DNA of 34,965 nt from Coriobacteriia bacterium (lineage in GTDB: Bacteria > Actinomycetota > Coriobacteriia > Anaerosomatales > PALSA-660), in NCBI GenBank assembly GCA_025361885.1, contig JANYJF010000061.1, positions 1 to 34,965 on the forward strand, read 5' to 3'. Each line of letters begins with the position of its first letter. Positions within the stretch are counted from its first letter, which is position 1. Below the pieces are notes generated by a model. It was given only the letters and a program-made list of their open reading frames with translations. It had not been told where the DNA came from and made no database searches. Shown piece by piece: positions 8,241-16,439 of this stretch. The position numbers and the translations under genes were made by a program.

Positions 8241-9833
8241 ATGAGCACGCCGCCCGCATCTCCGCTCGACGTCCTGTGCGACGTCTTCGGTCATACGTCG
8301 TTCCGGCCAGGCCAGGACGAGGTCATCGCCGCGGTGATCGCCGGTCGTGACTGTTTGGCTGTCATGCCCACGGGGGCTGGCAAGTCCGTCACGTTCCAGG
8401 TGCCGGCGAGAGTGCTCGGCGGGCTGGTGCTCGTGGTGTCGCCTCTCATCTCGTTGATGAAGGACCAGGTGGACCAGGCACAGGCACGCGGTCTTCGGGC
8501 GACGCTCGTGAACTCCACGCTCGAGGAGGCCGAACGAGCGCGCCGCGTTGCCGGTGCTCAGGAAGGTGAGTACGAGCTGCTGTACGTGGCGCCCGAGGGC
8601 CTCGAGCGTCTGTTGTCGTCGAACGCCATGCGCTCGCGAACATCGATGGTGGCGATCGACGAGGCGCACTGCATCTCGGCGTGGGGACATGACTTCCGTC
8701 CAGCATACCGGCAGCTCTCGGGTCTCAAGCGGACGCTCGGCGGCGTCCCGGTCCTCGCGGTCACCGCCACTGCCACAAGGCGGGTAGCGGACGACATCGT
8801 GTCCCAGTTGGGGATGTCGGACCCTTTCCGCTTCCGCGGCTCGTGCTTCCGCCCCAACCTGCGCATCGCCGTGCGCAAGAAGGATGGCATCGGCGATACG
8901 CGACGCGAGATCTTGTCGGTCATACGATCGCATGATGGGGAGAGTGGGGTCGTCTATTGCCTGACGCGACGGGCATCAGGGTCCCTCGCAGTATGGCTGC
9001 GCCGCCAGGACGTGCCCGCGAGGGCGTATCACGCCGGGATGGATGACACCGAGCGGGCTGAGGTCCAGGAGGCGTTCCTGAGGGGGGACGCGCGGGTGAT
9101 CGTTGCGACGGTCGCTTTCGGCATGGGCATCGACAAGGCGAACGTGCGCTACGTGATCCACAAGGATCTTCCGGGGTCTGTCGAGGCATATGCGCAGGAG
9201 ATCGGTCGAGCCGGGCGCGACGGCGCCCCGTCCGACTGTGTGCTGTTCTACTCGTGGGCGGACGTCAAGCGTCGAGACGCCATGATCGAGGCCATCGATG
9301 ACCGCGAGTACCGGCGGGAGGTCGCGCAGCGCGCACGGACGATGTATCGGATGGCGGCGGGCTCGGAGTGCAGACACCGTTCGCTGGCCGCCTGGTTCGA
9401 CGAGGCCATCGACGACTGTGGAGGTCCTTGCGACGTGTGTGGCGACGTGTCGGCGCAACGGTTGATCCGGGGCGGGGCGGCGCTCCCCGGCGCGGGGCGA
9501 GCCGAGGCGGGGGAGCGAGCCCGGGTCGGGGGGCCGCTCGCTCGCCGGTCGCTGCGAGCGGATCTGACGGACCGCGACGCGGCGCTGTTCGACCGGCTCC
9601 GCGAAGTACGTCTGGGGCTGGCCAGGGATCTCGCCGTGCCCGCATACGTCGTCTTCCCGGACACCACGCTGGCGGCGATCGCCACGCTACGACCGGCTGA
9701 CGAGGCCGCCATGAGCGCGCTGCCCGGAGTGGGGGAGGTCAAGCTCGTGCGGTTCGGCGCGACATTCCTTCGGGCTGTGGCGGACCACCAAGACGCACAT
9801 CCGACCGAAGGTGGCGACGCCTGTGGCTGCTAG
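8241..9833 (+). CDS. recQ: ATP-dependent DNA helicase RecQ, short form with HRDC domain
   Basis: Superfamily 2 helicase: FRPGQDEVIAAVIAG, Walker A MPTGAGKS, DEAH box AIDEAHCISAWGHDFRP, LAVTATATRRV, TVAFGMGIDKANVRYVIH, and QEIGRAGRDG. A RecQ zinc site follows (CRHRSLAAWF...CGGPCDVC, about 376-400). An HRDC domain lies at about 443-525 (LPGVGEVKLVRFG). Only about 45 residues, rich in Gly/Ala/Arg, separate zinc site and HRDC, so the usual winged-helix RQC domain is absent or vestigial. Start ATG 8241 after AGGAG gives 530 residues. Role: 3'-5' unwinding in recombination and fork repair. Confidence 0.93.
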   Translation: MSTPPASPLDVLCDVFGHTSFRPGQDEVIAAVIAGRDCLAVMPTGAGKSVTFQVPARVLGGLVLVVSPLISLMKDQVDQAQARGLRATLVNSTLEEAERARRVAGAQEGEYELLYVAPEGLERLLSSNAMRSRTSMVAIDEAHCISAWGHDFRPAYRQLSGLKRTLGGVPVLAVTATATRRVADDIVSQLGMSDPFRFRGSCFRPNLRIAVRKKDGIGDTRREILSVIRSHDGESGVVYCLTRRASGSLAVWLRRQDVPARAYHAGMDDTERAEVQEAFLRGDARVIVATVAFGMGIDKANVRYVIHKDLPGSVEAYAQEIGRAGRDGAPSDCVLFYSWADVKRRDAMIEAIDDREYRREVAQRARTMYRMAAGSECRHRSLAAWFDEAIDDCGGPCDVCGDVSAQRLIRGGAALPGAGRAEAGERARVGGPLARRSLRADLTDRDAALFDRLREVRLGLARDLAVPAYVVFPDTTLAAIATLRPADEAAMSALPGVGEVKLVRFGATFLRAVADHQDAHPTEGGDACGC

Positions 9834-9913
9834 AATACCGATGAGGCGCCGCAGTCCGCGGCACCAACGGACGGGAGACCGGACGCCGCCGACATCGGGA
9901 GCTGACTCGGAGC

Positions 9914-11263
9914 TTGTCGGAAGACCGCGCACTCAGCGTCACCGAGGCCATGAGCCTCGCAAAGCGCGCCTTGGAGGGCATGTCGCTTCGCGTCCTCGGT
10001 GAGGTCAGCGAAGCGACTGACAAGCCCGGCTACAAGGCCGTCTACTTCACTGTGTGCGACGGACCGTCAGTGATGTCGTGTCTGATCTGGCGCGATGCGT
10101 ACGAAGCGTCGGGCGTTCCACTGCGTGTCGGGATGCAGGTCGAGGTGACCGGCACGTTGACCGTCTACGCGCCGAAGGGCCGGATGCAGTTCCAGGTCCG
10201 CAGACTGGCCGCGGCGGGCGAAGGGGTCTTGCGGATGCAGGTCGCCGCGCTGTCGCGGAAGCTCGAGTCCGAGGGGTTGATGCGAGCCGAGCGGAAGCGT
10301 GACCTGCCGCCGTTTCCGGCGAGGATCGGACTCGTGACGTCCCCGCGCGGCAAAGCGGTCCACGACGTACTGCGCACGCTCAGGCGGCGATATCCCGTCG
10401 CGGAGGTGCTCCTGGCCGGAGTGGCGGTAGAGGGCGCGGACGCGTCTGAGAACATAGTCGGGGCGATCGAAGCGCTGGGATCCGCGCAGGGAGTGGACGT
10501 CGTGATCGTTGCGCGAGGCGGCGGGTCCTATGAGGACCTGATGCCGTTCAACGACGAGCGCGTCGCCCGGGCGATAGCGGGCTGCCCGGTCCCGGTCGTC
10601 ACCGGCATCGGTCACGAGCCCGATACCACGATCGCGGACATGGTGGCCGACCTGCGGGCCTCTACCCCGACGGCTGCCGCCGAGAGCGTGGTCCCCGCAA
10701 CCGAGGAGGTGACCGCGCGACTGGCGTCACTCGGCCGATTGCTCGGACGAGCGCTTCTGCACGCGCGTCAGGGAACGGCGCATAGGTTGGCGATGCTCGC
10801 CAGCAGCCGGGCGCTCACCGACCCCCGCAGTCTGCTCGCCCAGCCTTCGCAACGGCTGGACCTCGCAGCCGACTCTCTGGCGCGGGCGCTGCCCGCGCGG
10901 CTGGGCTTGGATCACGCCCGGCTCGGTGCCGCGGCCACGGCGCTGGCGAGCCTGGCTCCACGTCTGGTCGTCCGCGATCACGGGCGGCTGGACCTCGCAT
11001 CGGCCGGGCTGCGGCGCAGCGGCCCGTTGTTGCTGGAGAGGTCGCGCGGCGCGGTCTCGGCCCTCGCGGCGAGGCTCGAAGACCTCTCGCCGCTCGGTAT
11101 CCTCGGCCGTGGATACGCCGTATGCTATGCGGAGGATGGCCGCAGTGTGGTCCGCTCGGCCCAGGAGATCCATCCCGGAGAGCACGTTCGGATCCGCATG
11201 CACGACGGATCCGCGGCATGTACCGTCGAGTCTGTAGATGATATGGAGCATGAGCAGTCATGA
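9914..11263 (+). CDS. xseA: Exodeoxyribonuclease VII large subunit
   Basis: The protein is 449 residues from TTG 9914. It has an N-terminal OB fold (ALSVTEAMSLAKRALEG ... YFTVCDG) and then the catalytic domain: FPARIGLVTSPRGKAVHDVL, ARGGGSYEDLMPFNDERVARA, PVVTGIGHEPDTTIADMVADLRASTPTAAAE, and a coiled C-terminal half ending LGRGYAV. With XseB it degrades single-stranded DNA from both ends. The family alignment supports starting before SVTEAMSLAK, hence the TTG rather than the ATG at 9950. Overlaps xseB by 4 nt (ATGA), indicating translational coupling. Confidence 0.95.
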   Translation: MSEDRALSVTEAMSLAKRALEGMSLRVLGEVSEATDKPGYKAVYFTVCDGPSVMSCLIWRDAYEASGVPLRVGMQVEVTGTLTVYAPKGRMQFQVRRLAAAGEGVLRMQVAALSRKLESEGLMRAERKRDLPPFPARIGLVTSPRGKAVHDVLRTLRRRYPVAEVLLAGVAVEGADASENIVGAIEALGSAQGVDVVIVARGGGSYEDLMPFNDERVARAIAGCPVPVVTGIGHEPDTTIADMVADLRASTPTAAAESVVPATEEVTARLASLGRLLGRALLHARQGTAHRLAMLASSRALTDPRSLLAQPSQRLDLAADSLARALPARLGLDHARLGAAATALASLAPRLVVRDHGRLDLASAGLRRSGPLLLERSRGAVSALAARLEDLSPLGILGRGYAVCYAEDGRSVVRSAQEIHPGEHVRIRMHDGSAACTVESVDDMEHEQS

Positions 11264-11505
11264 GCGACACATCCAGCAGCCCGGCCGCCGAGCTCCGCTT
11301 CTCTGAGGCGCTCACGGAACTCGAGTCGATAGTCGCGGCGCTCGAGGGAGGCCAGCTCGACTTGGAGGAGAGCCTCGCGCGCTACGAGCGCGGGGTCGCG
11401 CTCCTTCGCGCGTGTCAGGCCAAGTTGGCGGACGCCGAGCAACGAGTCACCACATTGATGGGCGAGATGCCCGCGACCGATGAGATCGACACGTCGTCCG
11501 ACTAG
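11260..11505 (+). CDS. xseB: Exodeoxyribonuclease VII small subunit
   Basis: The 81-residue protein contains LRFSEALTELESIVAALEGGQLDLEESLARYERGVAL, the two-helix signature of XseB, which decorates the XseA coiled coil to form exonuclease VII. The start codon overlaps the xseA stop. The acidic tail after TLMGEM is variable in the family. Confidence 0.95.
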   Translation: MSDTSSSPAAELRFSEALTELESIVAALEGGQLDLEESLARYERGVALLRACQAKLADAEQRVTTLMGEMPATDEIDTSSD

Positions 11506-11568
11506 GACGCGTCCAGCTAGCGTCGTGCGATAGTGGCGCCAAAGGCGAGCGAGAAGGAGAGACGCCCC

Positions 11569-11919
11569 ATGGATGACTGTATCTTTTGCATGATCGCGCG
11601 TGGCGAGTTGGATGCCCGGACCGTGTACAGCAACGACCTCGTCATCGCCTTCGACGACATCACCCCTCAGGCCCCCGTCCACACGCTCATCATCCCCCGG
11701 AGGCACTACGCCGATATGGGCGACGACGTTCCCGACGAGGTGGCCTGTGCGCTGTTCGCTGCGGCCCCCAAGGTCGCGGCCATCAAGGGTGTCGCTGAGA
11801 CCGGCTACAGAGTCATCATCAACAACGGTCGCGATGCGTCACAGACCGTGCAGCACCTGCACGTCCACGTCATGGGTGGCGTCCCGTTCTCCCACGGCAT
11901 GGTCCACTTCAGCCAATGA
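11569..11919 (+). CDS. HIT family nucleotide hydrolase (HINT-like)
   Basis: The protein is 116 residues. The start is ATG 11569 with GAAGGAG 9 nt upstream. CIFCMIARGE at the start, HTLIIPRRHYADM, and the histidine triad HLHVHVMGG near the C-terminus are diagnostic of HINT/PKCI-type histidine triad proteins, which hydrolyse purine nucleoside phosphoramidates or acyl-adenylates. Located between xseB and degV; all three face the same way with short gaps. Confidence 0.93.
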   Translation: MDDCIFCMIARGELDARTVYSNDLVIAFDDITPQAPVHTLIIPRRHYADMGDDVPDEVACALFAAAPKVAAIKGVAETGYRVIINNGRDASQTVQHLHVHVMGGVPFSHGMVHFSQ

Positions 11920-11952
11920 TCCGCCACACCCAGCCGGTATCCGAGGGAGATC

Positions 11953-12795
11953 ATGAGACCTGTCGCGATCATCACAGACAGCTGCTGCGACCTGCCGCCC
12001 GCCCTCGTCGATAGGTTCGGCGTAACAGTCGTCCCGCTCACCTTCACGATCGACGACCGCACGTACCGGGACGGCGAGATCACGTCGAGCGAGTTCTATC
12101 GGCTGATGAAGGCCGCGCCGGAACTCCCCAAGACCTCACAGCCTCCGGTGGGTGCGTTCATCGAGGCGTACAGGATGGCGCTGGAGACGGCTTCGGACGT
12201 GGTCTCGGTCAACGTCTCGTCGAAACTCTCCGGAACGATCGACTCGGCGCGAGAGGCGGCCAAGCGGTTCGGCGACCGCGTCCACGTGATCGACTCGCTC
12301 AATCTGTCGGGCGGGCAGGGGCTGCAGGTCTTCGAAGGAGCCCGACAAGCCGCGAAGGACTCGCCCCTCGACGTGGTCGTACGCGCTGTGGAGTCCGCGA
12401 GGGATCGGGTCGAGATGATCGTCGGACTCGACAGCCTCGACAATCTCTCGAGAGGGGGCCGCATCGGCCGCGTGTCCGCGTTCTTCGGTGGCCTGCTCGA
12501 TCTCAAGGTGACCCTGACTGTCAGCAATGACGGCGCGTTCGAGCCGGTCGCGCGCACGCGCGGAACCCAGGCGGCCCTCCAGCACACGATCGATTGGGTC
12601 GGGCGGAAGATGGCCGGTCGTTCGCGCGGCGAGTTCATCGTCGCGCACTTCGAGCAGCCGGAGAGCGCCGAGTGGCTTCGACGGCAGCTCGAGAAGCTTT
12701 ACGAGGTGACCGACATGTACCTGGTGGAGACCGGGCCGGTGATAGCCACGCACTGCGGCACCGGGTGGGGAGTCACGGCACTTCCGGCGGAGTGA
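11953..12795 (+). CDS. DegV family fatty-acid-binding protein
   Basis: The protein is 280 residues, with ATG after GAGGGAG. Conserved parts: AIITDSCCDLPP at the start, VVPLTFTIDD, LPKTSQPPVGAF, VSVNVSSKLSGTIDSA, VIDSLNLSGGQGL, LDNLSRGGRIG and the C-terminal HCGTGWGV. DegV/FakB proteins bind a fatty acid and present it to the fatty acid kinase FakA; FakA itself is not in the window. Followed closely by a textbook terminator. Confidence 0.93.
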   Translation: MRPVAIITDSCCDLPPALVDRFGVTVVPLTFTIDDRTYRDGEITSSEFYRLMKAAPELPKTSQPPVGAFIEAYRMALETASDVVSVNVSSKLSGTIDSAREAAKRFGDRVHVIDSLNLSGGQGLQVFEGARQAAKDSPLDVVVRAVESARDRVEMIVGLDSLDNLSRGGRIGRVSAFFGGLLDLKVTLTVSNDGAFEPVARTRGTQAALQHTIDWVGRKMAGRSRGEFIVAHFEQPESAEWLRRQLEKLYEVTDMYLVETGPVIATHCGTGWGVTALPAE

Positions 12796-12847
12796 CCCGC
12801 GGCTCGTCCTTGTGGAGAGATGATGCTCGAGATACCCGGTAATTGGA

Positions 12848-12880
12848 CAACCCCGGCCTTCGGGCCGGGGTTGCCTTATT
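12848..12880 (+). terminator. Intrinsic terminator after degV
   Basis: CAACCCCGGCC and GGCCGGGGTTG form a perfect 11-bp stem closed by a TTCG tetraloop, followed by CCTTATTCCTT. It lies 53 nt after the degV stop and ends that transcription unit. Confidence 0.88.
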
Positions 12881-13327
12881 CCTTCCCTTACTACCCCTGA
12901 GTCTCGTCGAAGGGCCGCACAAGCGGCCGATCGTGCACGTCTCGCTGCAGGTGATGCCGGTCACCGCGCTGGGACGCTGCTTCCGCGCCGGATTCCCCGG
13001 CCGCGGACTTAGGGAAGGGAAACTGAAACTGTCAACGTCGTCACGATACCGCACTGCCCAAGGCCTTGCAACGTATGTTACATGGTCATCCCGCGAACGG
13101 CGCCGTCATGGCGCTGGACGCGAATGGATGCCGCACACCGACCGGATGCGCCGCTCGCCCCCGCAGGGCCTTACGGACCCGTGGAACCTCCGTCTAGTAT
13201 CAGGCACCGGCCCTCTCACCCGCCGATGTCACGACGGGAGAAAGGTGGGGGCCGCACCCGGGGGCCGCAGGAGTCCCGCAGGCGCCGGACGACCGGCGGC
13301 ACAGATGGCGATCGAGGGAGGCGAGCA
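12881..13327 (+). other. 447-nt region without a recognisable gene, upstream of acs
   Basis: The acs frame is open upstream to 13082, but the translated stretch is Arg/Pro-rich and resembles no acetyl-CoA synthetase N-terminus, so I treat it as untranslated. It includes a small palindrome ATGTTACAT near 13074-13082 and a possible TAGTAT -10 element near 13195. The last 100 nt are very GC-rich and could fold. No known riboswitch was recognised. Confidence 0.35.
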
Positions 13328-15316
13328 ATGACCGACACCACGTCGATAGAGTCGATGATGCAGGAGCTCCGAGTCGTCGACCCGCCCGAGTGGGTCCGCG
13401 AGCGCGCGTACATCCAGAAGCAGGACGAGTACGAGGCGATGTACAAGCGCTCGGTGGAGGATCCGGAGGGCTTCTGGGCCGAGATGGCCGAAGAGCATCT
13501 CTACTGGCACAAGAAGTGGGACTCAGTGCTCGACTACGAGTTCGAAACCCCGCGCATCTCGTGGTTCGCCGGCGGCAAGACCAACGTCGCCTACAACTGC
13601 ATCGACCGGCACCTCAGCACGTGGCGCCGCAACAAGGCCGCCCTGATCTGGGAGTCGGACGAGGGCCGCAGCAAGATGTACACGTACCAGGCCCTGTACT
13701 ACAAGGTGTGCCGCTTCGCCAATGTGCTCAAGAAGCATGGCATCCGGAAGGGCGATCGCGTCGCCATCTATCTGCCGATGATCCCTGAGCTCGCCGTCGC
13801 GATGCTGGCGTGCGCCCGCATCGGCGCGATCCATTCGGTCGTCTTCGGCGGCTTCTCCGCCGCGGCGCTGCGCGACCGCATCCAGGACTCCGGCTGCAAG
13901 ATGCTCATCACGGCCGACGAGGGCCTGCGTGGCGGTCGCATCGTGCCGCTGAAGGCAGAGGCCGACTCCGCGCTGTACGAATGTCCCACCATCGAGTCGG
14001 TCATCGTGGTCAGTCGTGCGCAGACCCGCGTCGACATGGAGCCCGGTCGCGACCACTGGTACCACGAGGAGGTCCGCGCCGCGGGCATCGGCCACCATTG
14101 CGACGTCGAGTGGATGGACGCCGAGGACCCGCTGTTCATCCTCTACACCTCGGGATCGACCGGCAAGCCCAAGGGTGTCCTGCACACCACGGCCGGCTAC
14201 CTGCTCTATGCCGCCGTCACGTTCAAGTACGACTTCGACTATCACGACGAGGATGTCTTCTTCTGCACGGCGGACATCGGCTGGGTCACCGGCCACAGCT
14301 ACGTCGTGTACGGCCCGCTATGCGTGGGCGCCACATCCCTGATGTTCGAAGGTGTCCCGAACTATCCGCACCCCGGCCGATTCTGGGAGATCGTCGAGAA
14401 GCACGGCGTCAACCAGCTCTACACGGCGCCCACGGCCATCCGCGCCATGATGAAATCGGGCGATGACTGGCCGAAGAAGTTCGATCTCTCCACGCTCCGC
14501 GTCCTGGGTACGGTCGGCGAGCCGATCAATCCAGAGGCGTGGATGTGGTACTACAAGGTCGTCGGAAGTGAGCGCGTCCCGGTCGTGGACACGTACTGGC
14601 AGACGGAGACCGGCGGGCACATCATCACCAATCAGCCCGGCTGGACGCCCATGAAGCCCGGTTCCGCGACCCGTCCGTTCTTCGGCATCGTGCCCGAGAT
14701 CGTGAACGAGGACGGGAGTCCCACCCCAATGGGCGAGGGAGGCCGGCTGTGCATCACCAAGCCCTGGCCGGGCATGCTGCGCGGCACGTGGGGCGACCCC
14801 GAGAACAAGCGCGTCAAGGAGGTCTACTTCACGCAGTTCCCCGGCAAGTACTTCACGGGTGACGGCGCACGGATGGACGAGGATGGATACTACTGGCTCC
14901 TCGGCCGCGTGGACGACGTCATCAACGTCTCCGGGCATCGCATGGGCACGGCCGAGGTCGAGTCGGCTCTGGTCAGCCACCCGTCCGTCGCGGAGGCCGC
15001 GGTCGTGGGCTTCCCGCACGAGATCAAGGGTGAGGGGATCTACGCATACGTCATCCTCAAGACCGGGCAGACGCAGTCGGCCAACCTCGAGAAGATCCTC
15101 GCCGGCCATGTGCGCGAGCAGATCGGGCCGATAGCCAAGCCCGACCACATCCATATCGTCCCGGAGCTGCCCAAGACCCGATCCGGCAAGATCATGCGCC
15201 GCATCCTGCGCAAGATCGCGGCGGGTGAGCGGGACATGGACGCATTCGGCGACATCTCGACGCTTGCCGATCCGGGGATCGTGAAGATCATCTTGGAGTC
15301 GGCTCCGGAGATCTAG
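13328..15316 (+). CDS. acs: Acetyl-CoA synthetase (AMP-forming)
   Basis: The protein is 662 residues. The start is ATG 13328 after GGGAGGCGAGCA. ANL-superfamily signatures in order: [17 protein letters not shown], the P-loop-like [47 protein letters not shown], the hinge-region [23 protein letters not shown], and the C-terminal [15 protein letters not shown] whose Lys is the usual regulatory acetylation site. It converts acetate, ATP and CoA to acetyl-CoA via acetyl-AMP. Transcribed alone, between the degV terminator and the branched repeat. Confidence 0.95.
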   Translation: MTDTTSIESMMQELRVVDPPEWVRERAYIQKQDEYEAMYKRSVEDPEGFWAEMAEEHLYWHKKWDSVLDYEFETPRISWFAGGKTNVAYNCIDRHLSTWRRNKAALIWESDEGRSKMYTYQALYYKVCRFANVLKKHGIRKGDRVAIYLPMIPELAVAMLACARIGAIHSVVFGGFSAAALRDRIQDSGCKMLITADEGLRGGRIVPLKAEADSALYECPTIESVIVVSRAQTRVDMEPGRDHWYHEEVRAAGIGHHCDVEWMDAEDPLFILYTSGSTGKPKGVLHTTAGYLLYAAVTFKYDFDYHDEDVFFCTADIGWVTGHSYVVYGPLCVGATSLMFEGVPNYPHPGRFWEIVEKHGVNQLYTAPTAIRAMMKSGDDWPKKFDLSTLRVLGTVGEPINPEAWMWYYKVVGSERVPVVDTYWQTETGGHIITNQPGWTPMKPGSATRPFFGIVPEIVNEDGSPTPMGEGGRLCITKPWPGMLRGTWGDPENKRVKEVYFTQFPGKYFTGDGARMDEDGYYWLLGRVDDVINVSGHRMGTAEVESALVSHPSVAEAAVVGFPHEIKGEGIYAYVILKTGQTQSANLEKILAGHVREQIGPIAKPDHIHIVPELPKTRSGKIMRRILRKIAAGERDMDAFGDISTLADPGIVKIILESAPEI

Positions 15317-15337
15317 CGCGTCATGCGTTGACTGACC

Positions 15338-15446
15338 GCGGAGCGCGGTCGGGGTGCTTGCGGACTCCAGGCCCTCTGGAGCGGCTGCAAGGGTGCGACT
15401 CGGACGTCTCGGAGTCGGCGTCCAGCACACCCCGACCGCGCTCCGC
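15338..15446. repeat. Large branched inverted repeat between convergent acs and IMPase genes
   Basis: The outer arms GCGGAGCGCGGTCGGGGTGCT and the complementary AGCAC-ac-CCCGACCGCGCTCCGC pair over 21 bp with a 2-nt bulge. Inside are two further hairpins: CTCCAG/CTGGAG (flanked by CTTGC/GCAAG) and CGACTC/GAGTCG. The whole would fold as a three-way junction of about 109 nt. It probably acts as a two-way transcription barrier but is larger than a normal terminator; it could be a REP/MITE-like element or a structured RNA. Confidence 0.65.
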
Positions 15447-15491
15447 TGCGTTTCGCGCCTGCAGCCCGGCTCCAGGTCCACAAGGTCCATT

Positions 15492-15507
15492 GCCGGTTCG
15501 AACCGGC
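15492..15507. repeat. Perfect 16-bp palindrome
   Basis: GCCGGTTCGAACCGGC is its own reverse complement and lies 10 nt downstream of the IMPase stop on the minus strand. It may be a terminator hairpin or a protein site. It resembles a tRNA T-arm, but no tRNA can be built around it. Confidence 0.5.
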
Positions 15508-15517
15508 CACGCTCGGC

Positions 15518-16330
15518 CTAGGTTCTCGCGCTCGTCTCGGCTATCAGCTTCAGCATCTCCGCGTGCAGAGCAGGGTTGCCCGCCACCACGTCAGTGGTGG
15601 CGGGAGTCCAGTCGGCGCCCGAGAGATCGGTGATCACTGCGCCGGCCTCGCGGAGGATGATCACGCCCGCGGCCATGTCCCACGGTTTGAGGGCGAGCTC
15701 CCAGTAGCCGTCGGCGCGCCCGCAGGCGACCAGGGTCAGGTCGATGGCGGCGGACCCGTCGCGGCGGATCCCGTGAACCTGGCGGATCATGCGTGTGAAG
15801 ATCGCCATCTGGCGGTCGAGGGTGACCGTGCGATCGTAGGGAAAGCCGGTCACGAGCAGTGCCTCGGGGATCGTCGCGACGCTGCTCGGGTGCATCGGTG
15901 CCCCGTCCAGCGTCGCGCCCAGGCCCTCGGCGGCCGAGTTCATCTCATCACGCGATGCGTTGTAGACAGCACCGGCCACCGGTCGGCCGTCGCGCAGGCA
16001 CGCCACCGACACCGAGTAGCACGGATAGCCGTGGATGTACGACGTGGTGCCGTCGATCGGATCGATGACCCACACCTCCGCATCGTCGAGCTCGCCTTGT
16101 GTGACGCCGCTGAGCCCGTAGACCTCCGGCTCCTCGACGATCACATGCGCTGCCGGGTCGGCTGCAAGAATGGACCGCACCACGGCCACACCGGCGGCGA
16201 TGTCGACGTCGGTGACCATGTCCACGGCGCTGGACTTCGTGCGTACGGCTCCGAGCCTGCCGGCGCGATCCGCGAGCACGCGGCCGCCTGCTCTGGCTGC
16301 CGCCTCGGCTGTGGCGAGAAGTGTGTCCAT
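15518..16330 (-). CDS. Inositol monophosphatase family protein
   Basis: The protein is 270 residues. The start is ATG 16330 with GAAGGAG 9 nt upstream. Metal-binding signatures of the Li+-sensitive phosphatase superfamily are present: VIVEEPEV (E66/E67), VIDPIDGTTSYIHGYP (D90, D93) and LKPWDMAAGVIILREAGA near residue 215. It would dephosphorylate inositol-1-phosphate or a related sugar phosphate; CysQ, FBPase or NADP phosphatase activities are possible in this superfamily. Divergent from transketolase across 109 nt. Confidence 0.87.
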   Translation of the reverse strand: MDTLLATAEAAARAGGRVLADRAGRLGAVRTKSSAVDMVTDVDIAAGVAVVRSILAADPAAHVIVEEPEVYGLSGVTQGELDDAEVWVIDPIDGTTSYIHGYPCYSVSVACLRDGRPVAGAVYNASRDEMNSAAEGLGATLDGAPMHPSSVATIPEALLVTGFPYDRTVTLDRQMAIFTRMIRQVHGIRRDGSAAIDLTLVACGRADGYWELALKPWDMAAGVIILREAGAVITDLSGADWTPATTDVVAGNPALHAEMLKLIAETSART

Positions 16331-16439
16331 CGGGCGGGTCTCCTTCACGACGATGAGGACCGGCATGTCGTGCGATGGTGCTTCGGGAAGATACCCTGTG
16401 AGCAGTGTAGCGCCCCAGATCTCCAGAGAGGTGTCCCTC

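Noticed and set aside
9265-9742. Several long antisense ORFs over recQ
   Set aside because: They are GC-bias shadows with Arg/Pro/Ser-rich translations.
13082-13327. N-terminal extension of acetyl-CoA synthetase
   Set aside because: Arg/Pro-rich translation unlike any family N-terminus; a strong ribosome site precedes ATG 13328.
14318-15490. 390-residue minus-strand ORF antisense to acs
   Set aside because: It is a mirror frame of a highly biased GC-rich gene, with no recognisable domain.
15485-15520. tRNA gene suggested by GGTTCGAACC (T-arm-like)
   Set aside because: No D-arm, anticodon arm or acceptor stem can be paired around it, and the T-stem itself does not pair properly in tRNA register. 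A tRNA-Sec was specifically looked for here and not found.
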